Assembly (NCBI GenBank): GCA_037140475.1
Contig: JBAXEJ010000001.1
Coordinates: 62,001-126,000, forward strand
Origin: PALSA-1006 sp037140475
Lineage (GTDB): Bacteria; Pseudomonadota; Gammaproteobacteria; Burkholderiales; Gallionellaceae
DNA length: 64,000 nt
Direction: 5' to 3'
A program made the translations under genes and the position numbers. The notes below the pieces were generated by a model. The model made no database searches. It was not told where the DNA came from and was given only the letters and a program-made list of their open reading frames with translations. Below are positions 1-8,176 of this stretch, one piece after another; position 1 is the first letter of the stretch; each line of letters starts with the position of its first letter.

Positions 1-2052
1 TTTCATACAGTGAGGGTGTTCGCAGTGGCGGCAAGAACCGGGAACATGAATGTCTTCATAAGTGGGACCGGCCTCACGATTTAAACGTGACACGCCATCA
101 TGTAAATTGGCACAAGAGGTTTCGCAATTGTTGCAGCGGATGCAACGCGAATAGTCGATCAACAAAACATCAGTTGCTTCACCGACACCCTGTTTCATCA
201 AAAACTGCATTAGGCCGCTGAATTCGGTATTTTGATGGGCTTCAGCGGTACGAACTTGGTTCATGTAACGGCTACCTACCGTGGCGCGAACGTCAACATT
301 CTGGTCTAGCAACGCTTTTGCGCGCTCAGCACTAAGAATAACTACCTCGGTAGGAGAGGCCGCTTTGACGGTTGCCGAGCGCGTAGAGTCGGAGACTAAC
401 GCCATTTCACCGACATAATTGCCAGCCGAAATGTAGTCGAGCACGACTTCTTTACCATCGATATTTCGCGAGATCATCACTGAGCCGCGCTGAATCATGT
501 AGAGGCCGTCAGCTTTGTCGCCTTCCTGAAATAATACTTCGCCAGTGGCGTAATGTTTATTTTGTGCAGAGCTGACTAACTCTTCAATTTCGGCATCGTT
601 TAGGCCGATCGCTAAATAGGATTGCAAGACGCGCTTAAGCGCGACTTCATCAAGCTTCTTGTGAATATCCTCAAGGGTGCTTATCAGCTTGAGCATGGTG
701 CGGCGCGGGGTTTCAATTAAAACGCAGCCCTTTGCCGCCATGACTGTAGCTGTTCTGCGGCGACCGGACACCAAACTCATCTCACCGAAAAAGTCGCCAA
801 CCTTTAATTGAAAAGCAGTGGTACCGCCATCTTGCGTCTCCGCTTCAACGGTAACAGCGCCTTGTAAAATCGAATAAAAACTATTGCTGTAGTCGTTGAG
901 TTTGAAAATAATTTCGTCAGGCTCAGGGCAAGTTATTTGGCTATCTAATATCAATTCGCGTAATTGCAATGAGCTCATGGAAGCCCAGAGTGGAATCCGT
1001 TGACGAATGAGTGCAATGCTTTCGCTGACAGAACTAAACGCGGGCGTGTCGACAAACTTTTTTTGCAGCAAGGGCTGGTCGGCGGGTTCAATCACGTTGC
1101 CAAGAATGTACTCAACCACTTCATAGCCTTGGTTCATCGCTTGCTTAATTAGCGGGTAACCGGCAAGCGTACCTATTACATACAAGCCAGACACATTTGA
1201 TTCGTATTGATCTGAAAGTTGCGGGGTAGCGTTAGCATCGTTATTGGGAAACTGAACACCAAAGCTTTCCACCAATTTTCGCGGTGGAGAAGCGCCTAGG
1301 CGCGCAATAACTCGATGACACCCAATTTTTTCCCGGCCTTTAGGGGATTGGGAAACGAAGAGCAAGGGAAGTCCAGCAGCTTCTTGAGAAATTTTTACTG
1401 CCGAAGTATTTTCACGAAGTTCAATTTTGCCAGCCTTGATGGCTGCCATGACCGACTCGACGTTGGCGTCTTTGCATCGATCAAATTTTTCATGTCGATT
1501 GATGAGAATAACGCGATTCTGTTCAGCTAAGGCCAGTGCGTTTTCAACACCGGCATCACCTGCACCCACCACGACAATTGTTTCATTGATATAGGCACTG
1601 GCATCGTCTAGGTGATATTGCACACTAGGTAGGTGGTCGCCCTCAATATTTAATTTATGAATATTCCCCTGAACACCAATGGCGAGGATTACGTATTCAG
1701 CAAAGATTTGTTCGTTATTTGCCAAGACGATTTTGAAATCGCCGCGCTGACCTGAAATTTCAGATACAGCCGCATCAACTTTAAAGTTAACCTTTTTCGC
1801 TTCAGCCTCTTCATTCCAGCGTTGAAGCAGTGCTTCACGAATACTTGCCTCGAAAAAAATAGCACTTCGCAATGGGAGCCGAGCGGGCTCGGCCATGATG
1901 GGCTTGCCTCGTTGGCAGCGATGTATTGTATTTGCCAGATGGGGAGCAGATTCAAGCAGAATATGGGAGACCCCAAGCTCTGAAGCATGTGCGGCGGCTG
2001 AAAGCCCAGCAGGGCCCCCGCCAACAATGGCAATTTTGAATTTCTCAGACAT
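1..2052 (-). CDS. FAD/NAD(P) oxidoreductase fused to two cyclic-nucleotide-binding domains and a 4Fe-4S ferredoxin module (3' end outside window)
   Basis: The frame is open from an ATG at 2052 to the window edge, giving 684 residues with the C-terminus missing. A thioredoxin-reductase-like flavoprotein occupies about residues 1-330: the FAD-binding motif VGGGPAGLSA starts at residue 10 and a second dinucleotide motif VVGAGDAGVE lies near residue 160. Two cyclic-nucleotide-binding (Crp-like) domains follow at about 360-450 and 485-575, each with a GEMxLVSxxxRxATV-type core. The last visible part is an iron-sulfur module with a Cys-rich CIRCNNCETSC cluster and a second group CRHCEHPHC. The product is probably a cytoplasmic redox protein that couples NAD(P)H to Fe-S electron transfer under effector control; the substrate is unknown. 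No downstream gene is visible, so operon context cannot be judged. A hairpin terminator separates it from ubiE. Confidence 0.85.
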   Translation of the reverse strand, partial: MSEKFKIAIVGGGPAGLSAAAHASELGVSHILLESAPHLANTIHRCQRGKPIMAEPARLPLRSAIFFEASIREALLQRWNEEAEAKKVNFKVDAAVSEISGQRGDFKIVLANNEQIFAEYVILAIGVQGNIHKLNIEGDHLPSVQYHLDDASAYINETIVVVGAGDAGVENALALAEQNRVILINRHEKFDRCKDANVESVMAAIKAGKIELRENTSAVKISQEAAGLPLLFVSQSPKGREKIGCHRVIARLGASPPRKLVESFGVQFPNNDANATPQLSDQYESNVSGLYVIGTLAGYPLIKQAMNQGYEVVEYILGNVIEPADQPLLQKKFVDTPAFSSVSESIALIRQRIPLWASMSSLQLRELILDSQITCPEPDEIIFKLNDYSNSFYSILQGAVTVEAETQDGGTTAFQLKVGDFFGEMSLVSGRRRTATVMAAKGCVLIETPRRTMLKLISTLEDIHKKLDEVALKRVLQSYLAIGLNDAEIEELVSSAQNKHYATGEVLFQEGDKADGLYMIQRGSVMISRNIDGKEVVLDYISAGNYVGEMALVSDSTRSATVKAASPTEVVILSAERAKALLDQNVDVRATVGSRYMNQVRTAEAHQNTEFSGLMQFLMKQGVGEATDVLLIDYSRCIRCNNCETSCANLHDGVSRLNREAGPTYEDIHVPGSCRHCEHPHCMK

Positions 2053-2181
2053 TAGTTATTGAGCACCCTGAACGCCCTGCAAAACCAGCTGTGTTGTATT
2101 CATTATTTTTCAGCCAGCTGAATTATGTGTGCATCATATCCTTATGACAAAACTTTTGTCTATCAGGTTAATTTTGAAAGG

Positions 2182-2215
2182 AAAAAACCGGCTACTTAGT
2201 AAAGGGAGCCGGCTT
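2182..2215 (-). terminator. Rho-independent terminator after ubiE
   Basis: CCGGCT (2188-2193) pairs with AGCCGG (2207-2212). On the minus strand the stem is followed by a run of six T, which fits termination of the minus-strand ubiE operon before the next minus-strand gene. Confidence 0.6.
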
Positions 2216-2242
2216 TAAAAATGGGAAGTCCCTGAGGGATAT

Positions 2243-2977
2243 TTACAATTTATAGCCGCGATGAACGGCTACTACGCCGCCCGTCATGTTGAAATACTCA
2301 ACTCGGGCTAAGCCCGCATCAAGCATCATTTGCTTGAGCTCTTCTTGGCCAGGGTGCATGCGAATCGATTCTGCCAAATAGCGATAGCTGTCTGCGTCGC
2401 CAGCAATCATCTCGCCCATTTTGGGAAGTAGTTTGAAGGAGTAGAGGTCGTAGGCTTTTTCCAGCGGCTTCGCTACTTTGGAAAACTCCAAAACAATGAC
2501 TCGCCCACCCGGCTTGAGCACGCGGCACATCTCACGTAACGCAGCCTCTTTGTGAGTAACGTTACGCAGTCCGAAAGCGATGCTCACGCAATCAAAGTAG
2601 TTGTCGGGGAAGGGTAGATGTTCGGCATCACATTGTGTGGTGGGCGTGGCGATGCCTTCATCCAACAGGCGATCGCGACCCACGCGCAACATCGCATTGT
2701 TAATATCGGTGAGTACGACTTGTCCGCTACTACCAACCTTTTTCAAAAATAGTCGCGAGAGGTCAGCCGAGCCACCCGCCACATCGAGTACGCGATTTCC
2801 TTCATGCACATTGGCAAGCCCTACCGCAAAGCGCTTCCATATGCGATGCAAGCCAGCCGACATTAAGTCGTTCATGATGTCGTATTTGCTCGCAACGGAA
2901 GTGAATACGCCCGCGACGCGCTTCGCTTTTTCTGTTTCGTCAACAGTTTGAAAGCCAAAGTGAGTGGTTTTACTCAT
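2243..2977 (-). CDS. ubiE: Ubiquinone/menaquinone biosynthesis C-methyltransferase UbiE
   Basis: A 244-residue class I SAM methyltransferase that C-methylates the demethylated quinone ring in ubiquinone (and menaquinone) synthesis. The family signature YDIMNDLMSAGLHRIWK lies near residues 33-49, and the SAM-binding glycine loop DVAGGSADLS near 65-75. The C-terminal motif GGVVAVHRGYK matches the family end. Length is normal for UbiE. It is the last gene of the minus-strand run lpoA-yraN-gmhA-dolP-rfaE2-DUF971-ubiE, and a terminator follows. The 86-bp gap to the DUF971 gene contains degenerate GCAGATT repeats. Confidence 0.95.
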   Translation of the reverse strand: MSKTTHFGFQTVDETEKAKRVAGVFTSVASKYDIMNDLMSAGLHRIWKRFAVGLANVHEGNRVLDVAGGSADLSRLFLKKVGSSGQVVLTDINNAMLRVGRDRLLDEGIATPTTQCDAEHLPFPDNYFDCVSIAFGLRNVTHKEAALREMCRVLKPGGRVIVLEFSKVAKPLEKAYDLYSFKLLPKMGEMIAGDADSYRYLAESIRMHPGQEELKQMMLDAGLARVEYFNMTGGVVAVHRGYKL

Positions 2978-3063
2978 GATTAAAACTCCTAGAAACTTAT
3001 CCGCAGATTAACGCAGATTTCAATTGGACTTAAATCTGCGCAATCTTATGGATAGAAAGTTTG

Positions 3064-3420
3064 TTATTTTGCCGCATCCCTTGACGCGCCAGCAGCCTTC
3101 ATTTTTCCCAAATAAGCATCCCACATAGCGGCTTGGTTTTTGCCCATATCGACGAGATACTCCCAAGTGTAAAGCCCGCTGTCGTGACCATCGTCAAACA
3201 CAATATTGATGGCGTAGCTACCGGAAGGTTTGATTTCGGTGATGGTCACATTGCGTTTGCCGACTTGCAGTGTTTCTTGACCGGGGCCGTGACCGCGCAC
3301 TTCAGCGGACGGCGAGTAAACGCGCAAAAGCTCAAATGGGAGCTTGTAGGTTGCACCGTTGTCAAAGGTGAGTTCAAGGACTTTAGATTGTGAATGGAGC
3401 GTGATTTCAGTTGGGTTCAT
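3064..3420 (-). CDS. DUF971 (GBBH-like N-terminal domain) protein
   Basis: A 118-residue protein made up of one DUF971 domain, related to the N-terminal region of gamma-butyrobetaine hydroxylase. The visible pattern is LTFDNGATYKLPFELLRVYSPSAEVRGHG near the N-terminus and DDGHDSGLYTWEYL near residue 80, joined here by ordinary residues. Its biochemical role is not established; in proteobacteria it is often beside ubiE, as here. The start codon overlaps the rfaE2 stop by 4 bp, so translation is probably coupled. Confidence 0.85.
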   Translation of the reverse strand: MNPTEITLHSQSKVLELTFDNGATYKLPFELLRVYSPSAEVRGHGPGQETLQVGKRNVTITEIKPSGSYAINIVFDDGHDSGLYTWEYLVDMGKNQAAMWDAYLGKMKAAGASRDAAK

Positions 3421-3902
3421 AGTGAGCGTATTTTCTTGAGTAGTGCGGTGGTAGAACGTTCATGTAAAAACGGAATGCTGTGTACGGTGCCGCCCCAGGC
3501 CAAGACCTCGCTGCTACCGACAATTTTTTCTGGTTTCCAATCGCCGCCTTTTACCAAAATATCTGGCTTACATGCGAGGATCAGATTGAGCGGTGTGTCT
3601 TCTTCAAATAAAACAACAAGGCTGATGGCTTCAAGTGCAGCCAACACCGCCATGCGATCTTGTTCGGCGTTGATGGGACGATCCTCGCCTTTGCCTAGGC
3701 GCTTAACTGACGCATCGCTATTTACGCCAAGGATGAGTGATGCGCCGAGCGCGCGGGCTTGCGCGAGATAGGTAACATGGCCACGATGTAACACATCAAA
3801 ACAACCATTGGTAAAGACTAAAGGGCGGGGCAAGGTGGCAACACGAGAAGCGAGTGCACTCGCATGGCAAATCTTGTTTTCGAAAGCAGGTTTTGCGTAC
3901 AT
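3417..3902 (-). CDS. rfaE2: D-glycero-beta-D-manno-heptose 1-phosphate adenylyltransferase (HldE C-terminal domain type)
   Basis: A stand-alone nucleotidyltransferase of about 161 residues that makes ADP-heptose from heptose-1-phosphate for the LPS inner core. The nucleotidyltransferase motif FTNGCFDVLHRGHV with its HxGH-like signature lies near residue 30. The kinase half found in E. coli HldE is absent, as is usual in split systems. The ATG at 3902 follows the dolP stop by one base; an alternative TTG at 3920 would overlap dolP by 17 bp. I prefer 3902 because family members begin at the equivalent of MYAKPAFENK. gmhA, an earlier step of the same pathway, lies two genes upstream. Confidence 0.9.
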   Translation of the reverse strand: MYAKPAFENKICHASALASRVATLPRPLVFTNGCFDVLHRGHVTYLAQARALGASLILGVNSDASVKRLGKGEDRPINAEQDRMAVLAALEAISLVVLFEEDTPLNLILACKPDILVKGGDWKPEKIVGSSEVLAWGGTVHSIPFLHERSTTALLKKIRSL

Positions 3903-3903
3903 A

Positions 3904-4449
3904 TTAGTCAATGTAGTCAAAATTCTTCACAACTTTCTGCACATCATTGGTTGTGCTGGCAAGCTCGGCGGCAACATTGCCTTCAGCGTGTGTAGCAAAG
4001 CCAAGCAAATAAACAACACCATGGGCAGTTGTTACTTGGAGAGTCACTCCTTGCAATGCTTTGTGTTTATTAAAACGCGATTTAACGTTGCTGGTAATGG
4101 TTGAGTCCGTGCGCCTAGCCGCAGTTGTGCTTAATGCCCCTACGGCGATCTCGTTAACTGTTTTTTTGACGTTGGGTACGGTGCGAACAATACGCTCAAT
4201 CTCTGTTTTAGTGTCTTCACTGAGCGCATCGCCGGTAATCAGCACCGCGCGGCTATAGCTGGTAATAGTGATCTGAGCAGAATCTTTATATTTTTCTTTA
4301 ATGCGCTCAATCGCGGTTTTTTCAATGGTGGTATCCTCAATTTGCGAACCTGCTGTGCGGCGGTCGGTCGTATTTTTCTTGCCAAATCCGGCACAGCCTT
4401 GTGCGCCAAGCATAACAACGGTGATGAGTGCTAAAACGAGATAACGCAT
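3904..4449 (-). CDS. dolP: Dual-BON-domain outer-membrane lipoprotein (DolP/YraP type)
   Basis: A protein of about 181 residues beginning MRYLVLALITVVMLGAQGC, a lipoprotein signal peptide with the lipidated Cys near residue 19. Two BON domains follow, at about residues 45-110 and 115-180, each with the pattern ITGDALSEDTKTEIERIV or its counterpart VYLLGFATHAEGNVAAEL. In E. coli, DolP supports outer-membrane integrity. The ATG at 4449 has a perfect GGAGGAG ribosome site and shares one base with the gmhA stop (TAATG). Gene order yraN-gmhA-dolP matches the E. coli yraN-yraO-yraP order, which supports the name. Confidence 0.88.
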   Translation of the reverse strand: MRYLVLALITVVMLGAQGCAGFGKKNTTDRRTAGSQIEDTTIEKTAIERIKEKYKDSAQITITSYSRAVLITGDALSEDTKTEIERIVRTVPNVKKTVNEIAVGALSTTAARRTDSTITSNVKSRFNKHKALQGVTLQVTTAHGVVYLLGFATHAEGNVAAELASTTNDVQKVVKNFDYID

Positions 4450-5039
4450 TATTCTCCTCCAAAAAGCAGATGGTCGATGACATCGCACAAACAGTGAATG
4501 GTAAGTAAGTGAACCTCTTGAATACGTGCAGTGCGTTGAGTGGGTACGCAAATATGGAAGTCGCTTTCAGTGAGCATCGGCCCCATTTTGCCGCCATCGC
4601 GACCCGTTAAGGCAACGACAATCATGCCGCGTTCATGTGCTGCGGCTATTGCTTCCATCACATTAGTTGAGTTGCCGCTGGTTGAGATGGCGATGAGCAC
4701 ATCCCCTTCCATGCCGAGCGCGCGCACCTGCTTGGAAAAAATCAGGTTGTAGTCGTAATCATTGGCGATTGAGGTAATCACCGAGCTATCTGTGGTCAGT
4801 GCAATTGCCGGCAGACCAGGGCGCTCTACCTCAAAACGATTGATCAGCTCGGCGGCAAAATGTTGCGCATCCGCTGCTGAGCCACCATTGCCGCAAGCCA
4901 AAATTTTGCGGTCATTTAATAGGGCGGCAACCATTGCTTGTGCAGCATCGGCAATCGGCTTTGCTAAAGCGTTTTTGCTGTCTAACTTAACTTGAGCGCT
5001 ATCGTCAAAATGCTCGGCTACTCGGGCAATTAAGGTCAT
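4449..5039 (-). CDS. gmhA: Phosphoheptose isomerase / DiaA-family SIS-domain protein
   Basis: A 196-residue SIS-domain protein. The sugar-phosphate-binding loop CGNGGSAADAQHFAAEL is near residue 50, and a second motif AISTSGNSTNV is near residue 115. The C-terminal RIQEVHLLTIHCLCDVID carries the histidine expected in GmhA. GmhA converts sedoheptulose-7-phosphate to heptose-7-phosphate for LPS. The E. coli positional counterpart is DiaA, a DnaA-binding paralogue. The nearby rfaE2 favours the heptose role, but a DiaA-like role cannot be excluded. Confidence 0.85.
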   Translation of the reverse strand: MTLIARVAEHFDDSAQVKLDSKNALAKPIADAAQAMVAALLNDRKILACGNGGSAADAQHFAAELINRFEVERPGLPAIALTTDSSVITSIANDYDYNLIFSKQVRALGMEGDVLIAISTSGNSTNVMEAIAAAHERGMIVVALTGRDGGKMGPMLTESDFHICVPTQRTARIQEVHLLTIHCLCDVIDHLLFGGE

Positions 5040-5093
5040 GGGTTTAATCTCTAAAGAATGATTGCTACAAAGTGGGGACGAATATTACCCGAA

Positions 5094-5441
5094 TCAAGCC
5101 GCAAAGGCATTTTTGAGCCACTCAATTTGCTCATTGCCATCAATGAGTAAAGCATCAAAGCGACAAGGGGGAATAGCCTTAAGTGTGCCAAGGTAAAGTT
5201 GGGCGGTGGCGATGAGCTTAGCTTGTTTGCGGTGATCAATGCTGGCGGCTGCGCCACCAAATTGAAAATTACTGCGCTTGCGCACCTCGACGAAAACGAG
5301 GGTTTCGCCCTCTTGCATGATTAAATCAATTTCGCCAAAACGACTACGGAAATTACTGTCAATCAGCTTCAGTCCGTGCTGCTGTAAATAAATTGCCGCA
5401 GCTTGCTCAGCCTGCGCTCCAGATTCTATTTGCTTGGCGAT
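5094..5441 (-). CDS. yraN: UPF0102 (YraN) nuclease-fold protein with no canonical start codon in frame
   Basis: The frame encodes the whole UPF0102 domain, a restriction-endonuclease-like fold of unknown role: GEIDLIMQEG, VFVEVRKRS and GGAAASIDHRKQ are visible, and the protein ends near EWLKNAFAA. The recognisable homology begins around AKQIESGAQAEQAAAIYL. Back to the in-frame TGA at about 5515 there is no ATG, GTG or TTG. The plausible starts are ATC at 5441, or ATA at 5429, which overlaps the lpoA stop (ATAG). Either would rely on coupling to lpoA. The usual family length is about 115-130 aa, so the 5441 start gives the expected size. The start is unsettled. Confidence 0.75.
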   Translation of the reverse strand: MAKQIESGAQAEQAAAIYLQQHGLKLIDSNFRSRFGEIDLIMQEGETLVFVEVRKRSNFQFGGAAASIDHRKQAKLIATAQLYLGTLKAIPPCRFDALLIDGNEQIEWLKNAFAA

Positions 5442-6730
5442 GGTAAGGAACTTTCTGCGGTGGCGGCTTCCTTTGCAGCTTTGGCGGCTGCTTTTGCTTC
5501 ATTGAGCGAGGCAAGCGTTTCTGACGTTAGTCCTAGTCCCTGTTTGAAAAACGCGGGGATAGGTTCACGAATAAACAGTTGGTTCCGCAGGCTCACCTTT
5601 CCCGTTACACCGTCCAAAGGCAAAGCCGAAGAAATTTTATTCGTCAGCAAAATATGCGCTAAACGATAAGCATCAATGCCCAGTGCGTACAGGCGATCTA
5701 AGTCTGGTTCGGGAGCTGAGGCTTTACGTTGATATGCCATTACCGCAGGGTGATCGGGTTGCAACAACCAAGGCATATCCACGAAATGAATTTCGTTTAG
5801 ATCGAAGTTGGCGAGCTTATCAGCATTGCCAATAAATAATTGCGACGTGCCATACACCGGCAAGTTGGGATTTAAATAGGTACGCATGAGCCGGGCTTTT
5901 TCATGATCTACCGCAAGAAAAACCATGTTTCCGGGAGCGATCAAATCAGGCAGTGGCCGATCAGGATTGATCTTTTCGCCCGTGGGAGAGTAAAGCTGCG
6001 GGTGTTTTGGCACTTTACCGTTTGGCCAAGGTTCAACAGGTAGCTTAGTCAGCACACTGAAATCATTTTTGAACACAACCTCAGCGGTTACTTTGCCACC
6101 GAGCGCTTTCCATTCTTCAGCAAAAGCCGCAGCTAAGCGTTTAGAAACCGCTGTGCCGGAACTAATGATGGTTGCGTAGCGCAATTCTACATTCGCTGCG
6201 ATTGCGGCAACTTGGCGCGCCTCTTGTTCAGTTGGCAAGCCAAAAGAATATAGCTTTCGCTGATCGAGAGTTGTGTCAAAAGAATTTAAAGCCAAGGTCG
6301 GAATGGTTACGCCCGGGTAGTTGGCAAGCACCCCTGCGCCGTCGCGGGTGAGCGGCCCCACTGCAGCCATCGCGCCGTTTATATGGGCTTGGCGAAACGC
6401 GGTAATGATTTCCTTTGCTTCGTCTGCGCTGGCATACACCCGTACGGGTAAACCTTGTTGTAGCGAGGCCGCCGCATTAAAACCTTGCTGCACCATTTCG
6501 GCATAGCGCTTCAGCGCGGGTGATTTTGATTTGAGCGGTAGCAGCAAAGCAATGTGTGGTGCGGGATTATCTGCCACCAACGCAGGTAATGCAGGGGTAG
6601 CTGCAGAGGTTGCAGCAACAGCCGAGATTGCAGCCGGCGAAGTGAGCACTGGTTGGTCTTGAGTGGCATTGGCACTGCCGCTAACGTATAGTGCTGCAAG
6701 AAATAAAAAACCAAAGGAAATCCGTTGCAT
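5426..6730 (-). CDS. lpoA: LpoA/LppC-family penicillin-binding protein activator, short form
   Basis: A 434-residue periplasmic-binding-fold protein, positional and sequence counterpart of E. coli LpoA, which activates PBP1A in peptidoglycan synthesis. The fold starts near residue 55 with HIALLLPLKSKSPALKRYAE and includes AAVGPLTRDGAG and TLALNSFD. It has a cleavable-looking signal peptide (residues 1-23, ending SGSANA) but no lipobox cysteine, and it lacks the large N-terminal TPR domain of the enterobacterial protein. The ATG at 6730 is chosen over an upstream TTG. It is the first gene of the minus-strand operon and is divergent from rsmI. Confidence 0.85.
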   Translation of the reverse strand: MQRISFGFLFLAALYVSGSANATQDQPVLTSPAAISAVAATSAATPALPALVADNPAPHIALLLPLKSKSPALKRYAEMVQQGFNAAASLQQGLPVRVYASADEAKEIITAFRQAHINGAMAAVGPLTRDGAGVLANYPGVTIPTLALNSFDTTLDQRKLYSFGLPTEQEARQVAAIAANVELRYATIISSGTAVSKRLAAAFAEEWKALGGKVTAEVVFKNDFSVLTKLPVEPWPNGKVPKHPQLYSPTGEKINPDRPLPDLIAPGNMVFLAVDHEKARLMRTYLNPNLPVYGTSQLFIGNADKLANFDLNEIHFVDMPWLLQPDHPAVMAYQRKASAPEPDLDRLYALGIDAYRLAHILLTNKISSALPLDGVTGKVSLRNQLFIREPIPAFFKQGLGLTSETLASLNEAKAAAKAAKEAATAESSLPSPSK

Positions 6731-7600
6731 AGTGGCCACAAGCAAAAATTGGAATGCGCATTATATGTAGTTGCCACCCCAATTGGGAATTTGCGTGACA
6801 TCACCCTGCGTGCCTTGGATGCGCTTACCTCCGCCGACGTGATCGCCGCCGAAGATACCCGCAACACCTCGCACCTACTCACCCATTACAACATCAGCGC
6901 TAATCGTTTGTTGGCGCTGCATCAACATAATGAACGCGGTGCAGCAGAAAAAGTCGTCGCGCTTTTGCAACAAGGGCAAACTATTGCCTTAGTAACGGAT
7001 GCCGGCACACCCGCAGTGAGCGATCCCGGAGCCCTTTTGGTCGAGGCCGTGTTGGCCGCAGGCTTTCGCGTCATTCCTGTCCCCGGTGCGAGCGCCGCTG
7101 TTGCGGCTCTTTCGGCATCAGGTTTAACGGCACCACACTTTTTGTTTTATGGATTTTTGCCGAACAAATCGGGTGCGCGGCGCACCGTTTTAGAAAAATT
7201 AATCGAGCATCCCTATACCTTGGTTTTTTACGAAGCCCCGCATCGCATTCTCGAAAGCGTGACAGATTTGCAAGCCGTGTTTGGCGATGAGCGCGAGATT
7301 GTCTTGGCGCGAGAAATTACCAAGCTTTTCGAGAGCATTCACCGCTGCAAATTGGGCGAAGCAATGGCTTGGTTGAATAGCGATGCTAACAATCAGCGAG
7401 GCGAATTTGTGTTGTTGGTGCAAGCGGCGCCAGCAAAAGCAGAAGGGCTGTCTAGCGAAGTCGAAAAAACGTTAGCGTTGTTGCTGGAAGACTTGCCGCT
7501 CAAACAAGCCGTGCAATTGGCAGTGAAAATTACTGGCGGTAATAAAAACGAGCTGTATCAGCGGGCGTTGGAGCTTAAAAATGAGCAAACAAAAATTTAA
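6725..7600 (+). CDS. rsmI: 16S rRNA (cytidine1402-2'-O)-methyltransferase RsmI
   Basis: A SAM-dependent tetrapyrrole-methylase-fold enzyme that methylates the ribose of C1402 in 16S rRNA. The family motifs LYVVATPIGNLRDIT, AAEDTRNTSHLL, LVTDAGTPAVSDPG and PGASAAVAALSASG are all present in the first 120 residues. The start is probably TTG at 6725, preceded by AAAGGAAA at good spacing; TTG at 6749 is the alternative, and there is no in-frame ATG before the conserved core. The 6725 start overlaps the lpoA start codon on the other strand, so the two divergent genes share an extremely compact control region. Confidence 0.92.
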   Translation: MHSGHKQKLECALYVVATPIGNLRDITLRALDALTSADVIAAEDTRNTSHLLTHYNISANRLLALHQHNERGAAEKVVALLQQGQTIALVTDAGTPAVSDPGALLVEAVLAAGFRVIPVPGASAAVAALSASGLTAPHFLFYGFLPNKSGARRTVLEKLIEHPYTLVFYEAPHRILESVTDLQAVFGDEREIVLAREITKLFESIHRCKLGEAMAWLNSDANNQRGEFVLLVQAAPAKAEGLSSEVEKTLALLLEDLPLKQAVQLAVKITGGNKNELYQRALELKNEQTKI

Positions 7601-7628
7601 AAGTGTGTGGGATGCGATTGCAGGTTAA
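7581..7628 (+). pseudogene. 15-codon stub of an XRE-family (HigA-like) regulator gene
   Basis: The ATG at 7581 overlaps the end of rsmI and opens MSKQKFKSVWDAIAG followed by TAA. This peptide matches the N-terminus of a common XRE-type antitoxin/regulator family that begins with KFxSVWDAIxDTPEEA. The rest of the gene is absent and an unrelated minus-strand gene ends right here, which suggests that a deletion or insertion replaced it. The identification rests on my recall of the family N-terminus. Confidence 0.45.
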
Positions 7629-8149
7629 TGCGATCCTTTTGCTCTTTGTTGCGCTCTATATTCCTCCATTGTCATGGACAGTTTTACGCCAAACAAGCGG
7701 CCTGTTGTTTGAAACCATAATCGTTCGGCCCAAAAACGAAAATTACCAATCGGTTCTAAAGAGGCATTCCGAATTCGAACTCGACATGAGCATCCCCTTG
7801 TTGGAGCAAAGGTATATGTGCGAAACCACGCATTGCTTCGCGCAGGCTGGTGCTCGCGAGCCGATGCAGTGAATTGTTTTGAAATAAATGGAGGAAGACT
7901 CCGATCCATTTCCCGAACATCGAAGATTATCGAACATTTCTTTCGTCCTGTTGTTAGGAAGCGTGCGACAACAACTGGGGCAAGTGAAGTCGACTTATCA
8001 CTAACATTTTCAACCTCAAATTTGAGCCCACCAATTTCCTCTTCAATGTTGTCAGCGTTTATGCGCACTATAAGTTTGGGACGCGACCGGAGCAAAGAGA
8101 GTAGAGCGAACAGTTTTTCTGTCACGAGGCTTGGCTCAAAACTAATCAT
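7625..8149 (-). CDS. Hypothetical protein
   Basis: A 174-residue protein that I do not recognise. There is no signal peptide or membrane segment. The composition is protein-like, with a beta-rich middle (VRINADNIEEEIGG, GLKFEVENVSDKS, SIIFDVREMD) and a Cys/Arg-rich segment near residue 115-130 (FAPTRGCSCRVRIRN). The C-terminus is basic (EEYRAQQRAKGSH). A competing plus-strand frame of 89 residues (7603-7872) is judged a shadow because it has no recognisable features. The gene ends exactly where the truncated XRE stub stops, so it may have arrived with a small insertion. Confidence 0.55.
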   Translation of the reverse strand: MISFEPSLVTEKLFALLSLLRSRPKLIVRINADNIEEEIGGLKFEVENVSDKSTSLAPVVVARFLTTGRKKCSIIFDVREMDRSLPPFISKQFTASAREHQPARSNAWFRTYTFAPTRGCSCRVRIRNASLEPIGNFRFWAERLWFQTTGRLFGVKLSMTMEEYRAQQRAKGSH

Positions 8150-8176
8150 GCTAATGCGCTGAAGTCTTCTGGAAGA

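Noticed and set aside
3904..4551. Longer start for the BON lipoprotein
   Set aside because: The extra 34 residues overlap gmhA and precede a perfect lipoprotein signal with a strong ribosome site at 4449.
7603..7872. 89-codon plus-strand frame with a hydrophobic start
   Set aside because: It overlaps a longer, more protein-like minus-strand frame (7625-8149) and has no ribosome site or recognisable features.
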